Source: Leishmania donovani (lineage: Eukaryota > Euglenozoa > Kinetoplastea > Trypanosomatida > Trypanosomatidae). Taken from it: a stretch of DNA of 64,000 nt. The position numbers and the translations under genes were made by a program. The stretch is taken from NCBI RefSeq assembly GCF_000227135.1, contig NC_018238.1:205731-269730 (forward strand), read 5' to 3'. This document shows positions 29,837-40,300 of this stretch, piece after piece. Under the pieces are notes generated by a model. It was not told the origin of the DNA and did not search any database. It was given only the letters and a program-made list of their open reading frames with translations. The first letter of the stretch is position 1; each line of letters begins with the position of its first letter.

Positions 29837-30970
29837 ACGAACATGAAGACGGATATGGGCGGCTCGGCTGGCGTGTTCTGCGCCTTCATCGCGGTGGTGC
29901 GCAGCATGAAGATGCAGAGGACTCACTTCAGCCACATCGCCAACATCAGCGTGACGCTGTGCTTGGCAGAGAACGCGATCGGCCCCCACTCGTACCGCAA
30001 CGACGACGTTGTGGTGATGAAGTCGGGCAAGTCGGTGGAGGTGATGAACACGGATGCGGAGGGCCGCATCGTGCTGGGCGACGGCGTGTGCTACGCGACG
30101 GGCGAGCAGGACTTCGTCCCGGATGTGCTGATCGACATGGCGACGCTGACGGGTGCGCAGGGTGTGGCGACGGGCTCGAAGCACGCCGGCGTTTACGCCA
30201 GCGATGCCGAGGCGGAAAAGGACATGATCAATGCGGGCCTGCGGTCCGGCGACCTGTGCTACCCAGTGCTGTACTGCCCCGAGTACCACGAGGAGGTGTA
30301 CAAAAGCCCTTGCGCCGACATGCGCAACACTGCGAACTCGCCATCCAGCGCCGGCTCGAGCTGCGGCGGGTACTTTGTCGAGCAGCACCTGAGCGAGCGC
30401 TTCAGGGGCCCCTTTGTGCACGTTGATATGGCCTACCCCAGCTCCAACACGGCCGGCGCCACCGGCTACGGTGTTACTCTCGTGNNNNNNNNNNNNNNNN
30501 NNNNNNNNNNNNNNNNNNNNNNNNNNNNNNNNNNNNNNNNNNNNNNNNNNNNNNNNNNNNNNNNNNNNNNNNNNNNNNNNNNNACGGGCGAGCAGGACTT
30601 CGTCCCGGATGTGCTGATCGACATGGCGACGCTGACGGGTGCGCAGGGTGTGGCGACGGGCTCGAAGCACGCCGGCGTTTACGCCAGCGATGCCGAGGCG
30701 GAAAAGGACATGATCAATGCGGGCCTGCGGTCCGGCGACCTGTGCTACCCAGTGCTGTACTGCCCCGAGTACCACGAGGAGGTGTACAAAAGCCCTTGCG
30801 CCGACATGCGCAACACTGCGAACTCGCCATCCAGCGCCGGCTCGAGCTGCGGCGGGTACTTTGTCGAGCAGCACCTGAGCGAGCGCTTCAGGGGCCCCTT
30901 TGTGCACGTTGATATGGCCTACCCCAGCTCCAACATGACTGCGGCGGACGTAGTGATGATGAGTCCCTGA
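29608..30970 (+). pseudogene. Truncated leucyl aminopeptidase (M17) copy
   Basis: Sequence from 29608 matches the full LAP gene from 34073 (codon 236) almost base for base; the one difference I see is T at 30371 versus G at 35021 (Tyr versus Asp). It lacks the first 235 codons, which are replaced by unrelated spacer. It retains the catalytic block, including GKGIVYDCGG, LKP, MKTDMGG and NTDAEGR (30047-30067). At its 3' side, one contig continues like LAP to 30484 and stops at a gap. The next contig leaves LAP at 30935 and ends at a TGA (30968-30970), losing the last 19 or so residues. An ORF could start at the internal ATG at 29624, but a working enzyme is unlikely without the N-terminal domain. 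Confidence 0.75.
30098..30935. other. 99-base gap with duplicated flanks (30098-30449 = 30584-30935)
   Basis: 352 bases of LAP sequence recur across the N run 30485-30583. The left contig carries 35 more bases (30450-30484) that belong to the true LAP 3' end; the right contig diverges into spacer. The left contig is probably chimaeric between the fragment and the full gene. Confidence 0.8.
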
Positions 30971-33107
30971 TGATGCAGGACGTGCGCAGCACGCACGGAG
31001 GCAGCCCATTTCTGGTGTGAAGGGCATGAAGAGGGGGGAGGGGGTGGGAAGGAGAAAACAAGAATACTCGAGGTGGCCGAAAGGATCTCTGGTTTTAGGG
31101 GGCGCACTCCGGAGGTTTGCGGGGGAACGAAGTGAGTGGTGTGGAAGCAAAAGGAAAGTGCCAAAGTCCGCAGGTGGCAGTCGAGCGGCAGAGGAAGTGC
31201 GGCTGAGCGCATCTTGGCTGCCGATGCACAGCATGAAGACGAGACGTGCTGTGCTGCGGCGAAGCATCGCTGAAAAAGCGATTGCGTGAAGGCGTGCCGT
31301 CGTGCCGCTCGATACACCCCCATCGCAACTGGGTCGCAGAGTTTCTTCTCGCGCCGCTGTGCGGTATGCTCTCCCTGTGTTTATGTGGGTCTGCTTTAGG
31401 TATGCCAGGCGCACGCTTTCTCTATCCTACTCGCTCCCTCCGACAGCGCGGCGAGTGGCGCGTTTGCATGTACACATACGTGCACATGTGTGTGTGTGTG
31501 CATCTTTCCACTTCGTAGTCCCCGATGACGCGTTCTCTGGCGGGCCGGCGCCGCCATCATTTTTCAGCCTTTTCTGCTCGATCTTCTGCCGCCCTTTCGT
31601 ATTCTCTCGCCCCCTACAAACTGGTGTGAGGTCGTCGGCGTGTCTTTTCGCTTTCCCGAGTGCGTAGGCGCTGAGGGTTGCTGCTCTGGCTCCGAGTTGT
31701 GGTGCGTTGTTGTAGCTCGCATGGGGGGTCCCCTCTGACTTGTTGCTTCCTTATATGCCTTCTCCCTCTGCCACTCTCTTCATCGGGTCTCAGGGACGCA
31801 CCGGCTTTGTGCGTCGAATCCTATGGGCGCGTTTCCCTCTCTACGCGTGTGCATGTGTGTGTGCGTGTCCAGCCTATGCGCGGACTTTGGGCGATAGCGG
31901 TGACGCGCGACAAGGATGCAGAACCAAAGGTCGTTTCGTTAAGCGACTCGGTGCGACACTGCTGAGAAGGGGCGGAAAGGGTTCATTGCTGGCTGACCGT
32001 GCCTTCCTGTGCGGCTGGCTGCCTTTGGCGGCTTTCTTTTTTAGCGTCTCCTGCTGTCTCTCTCTTGCAATGCTGTTTACCTGTGCGTGCGTGCGCACGT
32101 GCATTGGTGGCGCGAGTGTGCATGTGCCCTCGAACCCTCTTCCTTTCACTGCTATACACGCCTCCTCTTTTGTGCTTGGTCTCCCTCTTCTCCCTCGCGC
32201 GTTCGAGTCTGTGTTGACTTCGCCTTCGTCTGCAAGTCGTCTCTTCTTTCCACCGACCTCGGCAGCCTGGCGGATGTAGAGAGAGGAGGGGCGTCACAGA
32301 GGGACGGGAAGGCATTGCGGATGACGACCCCAGCTTCTTCGCCTCCACGGCGTTATTCACTTTATCACGACCTCCATCGTAGCTGTAAGCGGTGCCGGCA
32401 GTGCACAGGAGGGAGAGGGCCGGGGGGGGGAAGAGTTGGAGAGAGAGAGAGCGATCGTGCCACACACTGTCGTCCTTGACAGAAAGGAGTAAAAAAAAAA
32501 TAGCCGACAAAATCGCCTGCACGCGCGCGCGATTTCATTTCGCGCTGTGGCCGCCCCCGACGCCCCCCGGTGGCGAGCGAGGGTTGGGCTTGAAGCCGAG
32601 GCAATGGGGCGGTGGAAGGAATCTACGGTGTGTGGCTTGAGGAGGTGGTGGTGGCGAATAGGAATAGAGAGACTCTTCGTCTTTTCTACCTCTCCGGAAC
32701 TTACAGCTCTTTCACCGTGATAGACGCACCCCTCTCCCCAACCCCTTCCCCCGAAATCCGCTGCCCCTCGGCTCACGTTTGCGGGCTAAAAAAAGCTGTT
32801 TGCCACTTGAGAGGCATACTTACTTGTGCCGGACCCCCCCCCTCTCTCTTTCCATCTCTTTGTGTCTCCTCTTTCGCCTATTCTTTTTCCTTGTTCTCCA
32901 TCGAACAACTTTCCACACTGTCTCTGCCTTTCACACGAGCGCACGAACCACGCCTGCACACTTCGCGATTTCGTTCTTCGGAGTTGCTCATCAGCTTCCT
33001 GATCGTCGCACCCCCTCCTCATCCTCCTCCTTCTTTCTTCATTGACACGGTTGCTTCTGTGTTGCATTCGCTTATCGTTCTTACTTGTTCTCTATCTATA
33101 AATCGAT

Positions 33108-33111
<4 letters not shown>
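30971..33111 (+). other. Spacer upstream of LAP
   Basis: No gene recognised. Mixed composition to 31500, then increasingly pyrimidine-rich. Confidence 0.6.

Positions 33112-33148
<37 letters not shown>
33112..33148. repeat. (GT)n microsatellite
   Basis: An uninterrupted GT dinucleotide run of 37 bases in the presumed upstream region of LAP. Confidence 0.95.
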
Positions 33149-33149
<1 letters not shown>

Positions 33150-33189
33150 ATCCGCACTACCGACGTAAAGTGCCTACCACTCCCGAATC

Positions 33190-33221
33190 TGTTGTTGTGT
33201 GTGTTTTTTTTTTTCTTTTAG
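33190..33221 (+). promoter_or_regulatory. Candidate spliced-leader acceptor for LAP
   Basis: A run of 13 T residues, then CTTTTAG, with AG at 33220-33221, 144 bases before the ATG. A textbook polypyrimidine-AG acceptor. Confidence 0.6.
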
Positions 33222-33365
33222 TGTTTCGCGTACGCCACACTTTGTCTTTCATCACCGCCGGTTTCACTCTGGGCCCCTCCCCCCACCCCCGCACCCCTGC
33301 TTTCGCTTTCGTTTCGCATCGCTGCCCCTCACGTTCTCTCCGTATCTTGATCAGACACGCCCACG

Positions 33366-35158
33366 ATGAAGCGCCCGCGTTCCAATTCGGTGGTGGAGGA
33401 GACGGCGGTGTCGGCGTACGTGCAGACGTGCACGAACTTCAGGTCGAATGTGACGTTCACGGACATCTCGAAGGTATCATGTGTTGCACCGCACGTGCTT
33501 CTGGTGGGCGCGCTGGAGCAGCTGCGCGAAAGCTCTCTCAAGTCCGTGCTGTTCTACTGCCCGGCTGTCGCGGAGGCGCTACAGCGCGTCAAGGCTGGTG
33601 CGACGGTGAAGACGCTTGCGGAGGTTCCGGGGCGCAAGGGCTACACGGAAGTGACGGTGACGGCGCTGCCGGCAACCACGTCGCGCACAAACTGCCCTTA
33701 CCGCGCGGACAGCATGTCGGAGGCCGTCGCTGCTGCGTGCGGGAGCGTCGAAGAAGGCGAGGTGCTTGACGTGTACGTGCGCGCGCCTGCTGGCTCCGAG
33801 ACGGCGGTCGCGAACGCTGTTGCGCGTGCTGCGCCCCACTCGTACACCGCGAAGGCTAGGCAGGCGACGAAGGCGTACATGAAGCAGGCAGTAACGTTGA
33901 ATGTCGTGATGTCGTCACGCGCTGCGTTCACACAGGAGCTGGTGCGCGGAAAGTCCGTGTGCGTGGCGGAGCTGGAGGCGATCTGCACGTCTGTGCAGCT
34001 GTGCCAGCGCCTGGTGGACACGCCGCCGTGCATGCTGGACACTGTCGTGTACGCTGAGATCGCTGCTGCTTACGCCGCTGAGCTCGGTGTGGATATGACT
34101 GTGCTCAAGGGTGAGGAGCTGCGCGAGAAGGGCTATGGCGGCATCTACGCTGTCGGCAAGTGTGCGCAGTACCCGCCGCACCTGGTGACGCTGCGCTACA
34201 GGAACCCGAACGCCGCTGAGGGCGCCAAGAATATTGCGATGGTTGGCAAGGGTATCGTGTACGACTGCGGCGGCCTTGCGCTGAAGCCAGCGGCGCACAT
34301 GACGAACATGAAGACGGATATGGGCGGCTCGGCTGGCGTGTTCTGCGCCTTCATCGCGGTGGTGCGCAGCATGAAGATGCANNNNNNNNNNNNNNNNNNN
34401 NNNNNNNNNNNNNNNNNNNNNNNNNNNNNNNNNNNNNNNNNNNNNNNNNNNNNNNNNNNNNNNNNNNNNNNNNNNNNNNNNNNNNNNNNNNNNNNNNNNN
34501 NNNNNNNNNNNNNNNNNNNNNNNNNNNNNNNNNNNNNNNNNNNNNNNNNNNNNNNNNNNNNNNNNNNNNNNNNNNNNNNNNNNNNNNNNNNNNNNNNNNN
34601 NNNNNNNNNNNNNNNNNNNNNNNNNNNNNNNNNNNNNNNNNNNNNNNNNNNNNNNNNNNNNNNNNNNNNNNNNNNNNNNNNNNNNNNNNNNNNNNNNNNN
34701 NNNNNNNNNNNNNNNNNNNNNNNNNNNNNNNNNNNNNNNNNNNNNNNNNNNNNNNNNNNNNNNNNNNNNNNNNNNNNNNNNNNNNNNNNNNNNNNNNNNN
34801 NNNNNNNNNNNNNGTGGCGACGGGCTCGAAGCACGCCGGCGTTTACGCCAGCGATGCCGAGGCGGAAAAGGACATGATCAATGCGGGCCTGCGGTCCGGC
34901 GACCTGTGCTACCCAGTGCTGTACTGCCCCGAGTACCACGAGGAGGTGTACAAAAGCCCTTGCGCCGACATGCGCAACACTGCGAACTCGCCATCCAGCG
35001 CCGGCTCGAGCTGCGGCGGGGACTTTGTCGAGCAGCACCTGAGCGAGCGCTTCAGGGGCCCCTTTGTGCACGTTGATATGGCCTACCCCAGCTCCAACAC
35101 GGCCGGCGCCACCGGCTACGGTGTTACTCTCGTGTTCGAGTTTCTGCGCCAGCACTAG
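33366..35158 (+). CDS. LAP: Leucyl aminopeptidase, M17 family (internal assembly gap)
   Basis: Metallo-aminopeptidase that removes N-terminal residues, preferably Leu; M17 enzymes are usually cytosolic hexamers with two metal ions. The first ATG gives MKRPRSNSVV. The N-terminal domain is about 1-230. Catalytic residues visible: K295 and D300 (GKGIVYDCGG), K307 (LKP), D318 (MKTDMGG), matching bovine K250, D255, K262 and D273 in spacing. The NTDAEGR block falls in the 432-base N run (34382-34813); in the near-identical fragment it maps to residues 383-389. The fragment supplies 247 bases for the gap, giving 535 residues, in frame. With 432 N the downstream part is out of frame. The end is GYGVTLVFEFLRQH. 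Confidence 0.93.
34382..34813. other. 432-base N run inside LAP
   Basis: The paralogous fragment has 247 bases (29917-30163) between the same two flanks. 432 is a multiple of three and 247 is one more than a multiple of three. Filling the gap at the stated length would therefore shift the frame, so the stated gap size is probably wrong. Confidence 0.85.
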
Positions 35159-37224
35159 CAATGGCTGAAATCGCGGCGTTGCAGGATCGAAGAGGCGCGA
35201 CACACACACACACACACACACAAGCAAGCAAGCTGGTTTTCGTGCAGAGGGAGGTGGGTTGTAGGATGTACCCGCTACTCTAACTTGGCCCGGCGCGCGC
35301 GTGTCGCACCCCGCCACTGGTGTTTCTCTGGGTTCACTTCTCTCACTTTTACTTTTTCCTTTGTGTCCCTTTGTACGCTTCAGCATGCGTAGGGCCACCC
35401 GTGCGCCGGCAGCTCGCCGGCACAGTGCTCATCCGCTAAGCAGGCCGGTTGGGGGCGCTGTCTGGAGCACTTTTTCGTGTGTTTTCCCCTTCCTTGAGTG
35501 TTTTTTTTTGTGTCTTTTTTTTCATTCTTGTGTATGCTCTTTCTAGTTAATGTTTGTTCTGAAAAAGAAAGCGTCGTTTTTGGCCAATCAAGCGAGCCGT
35601 AGACCCACGCCCGGGCATTGTGGCCGATGCACGTTGGCTGTCGCTTCTCTGTGTTCCGACCCGCTCATCGACGTTTTACCGTGTACGGTTATTTGCACGG
35701 TAGCCTTCCTCTCTTGCCTTCACGCAGGTGTCGGGCGGATGGCCACGGACAAGCAACAGCGCAGCGTGCTGAGGAAGTGAGGGAGGGAGAGGGAGGAGGA
35801 GACAGAGGCGTTGGAGAGCGGTGCGGCTTGCTTGATTGTGTGCGCCAAGCCGTGAAGAGCAGAGGAGGAGTATTCGAGGCAAGAGCAAAGAGAAAAGCCG
35901 GCGAGGCGACGTGTTCTTTTCCTTCTCTTTCTGAAGGGATTCGGCTCGTGTTGCTGTCTTGCACACAGACGCACACACACAGAGAAGCATAGACGTATAC
36001 ATATATATATATATATATCTCCCCGTCTAGACGCGCACATCTTTTTTGTGTTTTTTTCTTTTCTGTATGCGTGTGCGTTTGCTTCCCCTTCCTTTTGTTT
36101 TGTGTGTTTTTCTCTTTAGTGGTGTCTTGAGCGATTATCGAAACAAGCAAGGATGAAGGAGAGGGAGAGCGAGAGGCGCACATGGTTAGCTGCTAAGGAA
36201 ACGGGACTGGGTCTGTTGGCGGCCGGCCCTTACCCCTGCTCCGTTCTTCGCAGCGCAGGCCTCATTGGTGTGTACACGCACGGCGCATACATACAGACGC
36301 CAACGTGCAGCGACAAGCACCATTACTGTCTCGGGGCGCCTTGAAATGCGCGTCGCATGTGTGCGTGTGTGTGCCTTGCGGGAGAGGCAGAGGAGGGCAA
36401 AACGAAAGAGCGTTGCTCTGTGCCGAGTTGCACAGCGCGAAGGAAGGAAAGTGTGTGTGACGTGTGGGCATGGGTGTCTCTGAGGGACTCGGGGACAGCT
36501 GATGAATACGATGTGGAGAGGTGCAACGGAAGGGCAACAGCAGTAACAGAGAGTTTCGCCTCCCTCACAGCCCCCCTCCTGCCCTGCGCCGCTCCACGCT
36601 TCTTGCGCTCTCGTTTTTTTTTTGTCGCTGCCCTTCACCTCTCTCCCTTTTCCTTCCGTCTTGCCCCCTGTCCTTTACGCCGATCATTTTCGCGGAAGCG
36701 CGTTCGCGTCCGCCCGCGCAGCGAGGCCTCGACAAGAGCAAGGTACTGTCACACGCACGCATGATCAAAATTGCACTCCTCTCTCGCCTGCGCTGTTCTT
36801 TCTTCGGCGTGCCCCTTCTCCAGCTTTCCATCCACCAATCAGCGGGACCGACGCACGCGCACACGCACACGCATAAAAGGACGCACCTATAGAAAGGTAA
36901 ACGGCGAGGCGCTGCCGCCGTTCGGCTCTGCTCTTTTTTGTTCGTTCCTTTCCAACAGTTTCGCTGCCTCGTGTGTGTGTGGGGGGGGCGTGGCGTACTA
37001 CTTCGCTGCTGCCATAGAAGGACAGGAAGGGCACTTGAAAACGCCGACGCTGGGCGGCATCCGTCCCATCATCACAGGCATATACACTCACACACGCACA
37101 TCGCATATTTGCATACACCCAGCTCCGTGCGCACGTGCGCTGTCGCTTCCCACCTCACGAGAGGCACGGCAGTAAACACAGGAGAGAGACCGCGCGGTCT
37201 TAAGCGTGGGCGTTGCCGGGTAGC
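35159..37224 (+). other. Spacer between LAP and the 1941-residue gene
   Basis: No gene recognised. Contains CA repeats (35200-35221), a TA island (36000-36018) and pyrimidine tracts. Confidence 0.6.
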
Positions 37225-37256
37225 CATCCTTTTTTTCGGCTTGCCACTTTACTCAG
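37225..37256 (+). promoter_or_regulatory. Candidate spliced-leader acceptor for the 1941-residue gene
   Basis: Pyrimidine tract with T8, then TTTACTCAG, with AG at 37255-37256, about 140 bases before the ATG. Confidence 0.5.
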
Positions 37257-37397
37257 CCTGGGGTTCAGAGGGGGCCTTCCTCACCTCTACAATTACCGTG
37301 AGCTGGTCTCTCACGTTGTCACGTTGTCACATAGCCGCGCGCCGTGTTTTCCTTCAGCAGACGGTGGTGTTGCTCTGGTGTCGGTCATACGCACTAG

Positions 37398-40300
37398 ATG
37401 GGCGACGAGCAGATCACGGAGAAGCAAGGGCGCTCCAGCGTAATAGATGGCGCTGCAGGGCCGCCGCCATCTCCACCACAACGGCAAGCGACAGGGCGGG
37501 AAACGGGTAACCACATTGCACATGTTTTTCGTGCTCTCCAGCAGCTGCAACCGCTCGGGTCGGGGCTATCGGCATCCTCTTCACAGCCCACCAACTCTTC
37601 AGCGTTCGAGAATGGCGCCGCTGCGTGGATGTGCAGTCACCTGGACCTTCTTTGGGAGTCGATTGCGTCATCGGCTACGGAAACGCCATCAGCACACGTC
37701 AACGCTGCTGCTGCTTCCATGGCCACGCACCCACGCACGCGGCTTGTTCTTCAGCTTCTCGCCTTGGAAGCTCTTCGGCGAGAGCAGCGGCGAGGCGTTT
37801 TTCCGCTGAGTTCTCCGCCGCGCTCCTCTGTGTCGACCACCGCATCCCTTCTGGAAGCGACTAGCGGGGCGGCGACCTCCGCTGCTGCTGTTGCTGCGCT
37901 GGCTGCTTGCCGCTCTCTATGCCGTGGGCCCTCTTGCCACCGTGACACCCACTTTGAGGTGGGCGGTTTGCCTGTTGTGTATCACTGGCTATGGCAGCGT
38001 GCTGCGGCGCTTCCGTCCGGGCTGGCCGTGGCCGAATCTCCATATGGCGATCTCAGTGCTCTCATGATGGAGTGGGCGGCGCTGGCGCTGCCGGCGTGGC
38101 TGGAGAGCTCAGAAGAAGTGCGATGGCGATACGAGCGTGATGAGGTGCTGCGCCTTGTGCATGAGAGTACCACCGCAGCGGCAGCGTGTGGTTTTGCCAA
38201 CGCGGAAAAGGGAGCACGAGAAGCGGAAGAAACGGCTGCGACAGTGCCGGGTCTGGTGCAGCAATCAGACGCTAGTGCAGCTGACACTGTCGCCGCGAAC
38301 AGTGTTCGCAGCCTCATCCGCAACCAAGCCGTATTCATGCCGCGGGTGAAGGACGTCAACGATGAAGGTGTGTCGGAGCCATCATTGGCTGCCGTACCCA
38401 GACCGCTATCGACGTCCGCTGCGCATGGTGCAGCTTCTTCCCCACCTCGACGAGTGCTGCAGCTCGTTGTTGCGGCGGCAGCGAACCTCGCTACCGCGCA
38501 GCAGGCCGATCTCACCATCGCCAAAACCACTGCTGTCGTCCCGTTGCCCAGCCCAGCCGCGGAGAGCGAAGAGGCGCTGGCGAAGAAAACTGGAAGGGAG
38601 CCGACGACTGTATCGGGCACCGTCGCAGCCTTTCGGATGACACCACCGCTGCAGTCCCAGGCTGGTGACACGCCGGCGATGAGCTTAGCAAACGCCGCTG
38701 GTAGTGGCGATGGCGACGTGGTACTCAAGAAGAGACTGGCTATACAACTGCCCCGCACCACCGGCGGCATAGCTGTCCCTCGAGAGGCAGCTACGGCTGC
38801 CACAACCATCGCCGCGGAGCCTTCATGTAACACTGCCGTCGACGACGTGGTGGCGAGAGTAGCTACGAGGCCGCTAATGCTACTCAGCGACGAGGGCTTC
38901 ACGGATGACGATGGCGAAGCGCGAGGGTCGATGGCCGAGGCGAACGACAGCGCTCAGGATGGCAGTGCACTTGCTTCACCAGCCCCAGAGGCAACGGAGA
39001 ACACCGCCGCGTGCATGAGGTCGCGCCTGCGTCGCTGGCGACGTATCGCTCCTGTTGTTTTGGATGCCCCTCCAGGCAGTGAGGCAGCCCAGGACGTGTG
39101 CACTGTGCTGGAGGCGCTGGGCTTTGCGGCGGCTGGCGAGGATGACTGTGCCGACAAGACTCTTACGGAGCTGGCACCGTCTTGTTGCTCAGCGCAGGCG
39201 CCTGGGGAGCTGCTGAAGGGGCCGAAGGCGCCCACCTCACGCCGTTTCAGCGAGGGTGCAGCACGTGCACGGATGCCTCTGTGTCCTCTCGGGCGTCTAC
39301 CTCCTCTCCTCGCGGCGCATGCGTGGCTGTCGAACCCATCGCTTCGATCATCATGGCTCGCCCACATTATTGCAGTTCCGTCTCCAGAATGCTCGCTCAC
39401 TGCCGTCGTCGCCGGCAGCGAAGCGTGCCTCAAGGACGGAGGGACGGCACTGGTGTCTTCGAGAGACGCTCAGGCCACTCCGCTGCCCGTGCCCGCGTCG
39501 TCGCCTTCATCCTCGGCGCACTGCAGCGGCGACGCGCCTCCTCGCCCGCAGCTGCACGCAGCATCTCCTGCGCTGTCCTGCATCGCGTTGGCGGACCATC
39601 GCGTGTTTGCGATGCTCGATGAGCTGCTGTGGTGCGCGCATCCATCTGCAAGCGCTTTTCTGCTTAGTTTCGAGGAGAACTTGCACAGGTACTTGTGCTA
39701 TCCGTTGGCTGGGGTGTGCGCAGCGGCACCTGCAGCAGCGACGGCGACGAAGTCGGGGTTCTGCAAGTCGCTTTCTCACCCTGAACAAGGGGCGCGTATT
39801 GCTGGCAGTCATGGCACCTCTGCTCCTCGCCCTCTCGCAGTGTCCGCCTGGAAGGCATACCTGGAGCTACGGTATGGAAAGGCACACCTGCGGCAGCCGA
39901 AACACCTGCATCCTCCTCCGTTGAGGACGGTGACTTCCACTAAGGCAGCGATTTCGAAGAGTGACACCCGTCAGAACGCCGAGCCCAGCGCTACTGCCGC
40001 TGCTGCTGCCGCCCCTTTAACAGCAGGCGGTCCGCACTGCACCAAAAAGCGGGAGGCAGGGGGGCGCACTGCAGAGGATGAGGCGGCCACACGACCCGCG
40101 ATGTCGTCCGTCGCTGCGTCTGCTGCTGTGGCGGCGCGCACACCACTCCTGCCGTTCGTTGCAGCAGCCTTTGCCGCGTCGTCCTCAGCGACGGCGAGTA
40201 CCGCCACCTACGCCGCAGTCATGGACGTGGCGGCGATGGTGTTCCTGGCGGAGCTGCGCCGTGTTGGTGCCATCGCCATGACGGAGAAGGCAAGGGGCGC

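Noticed and set aside
30098..30935. Tandem duplication of a 352-bp LAP segment.
   Set aside because: Explained by overlapping contig ends around the 99-base gap.
29585..31414. 609-codon open frame on the - strand over the LAP fragment.
   Set aside because: Antisense shadow of LAP codons; His/Arg/Ala-rich, typical of the reverse of GC3-rich genes, and crosses a gap.
35200..35221. CRISPR-like or other regularly spaced repeats among the CA/TG tracts.
   Set aside because: They are simple microsatellites in a eukaryotic spacer; no spaced direct repeats with unique spacers were seen.
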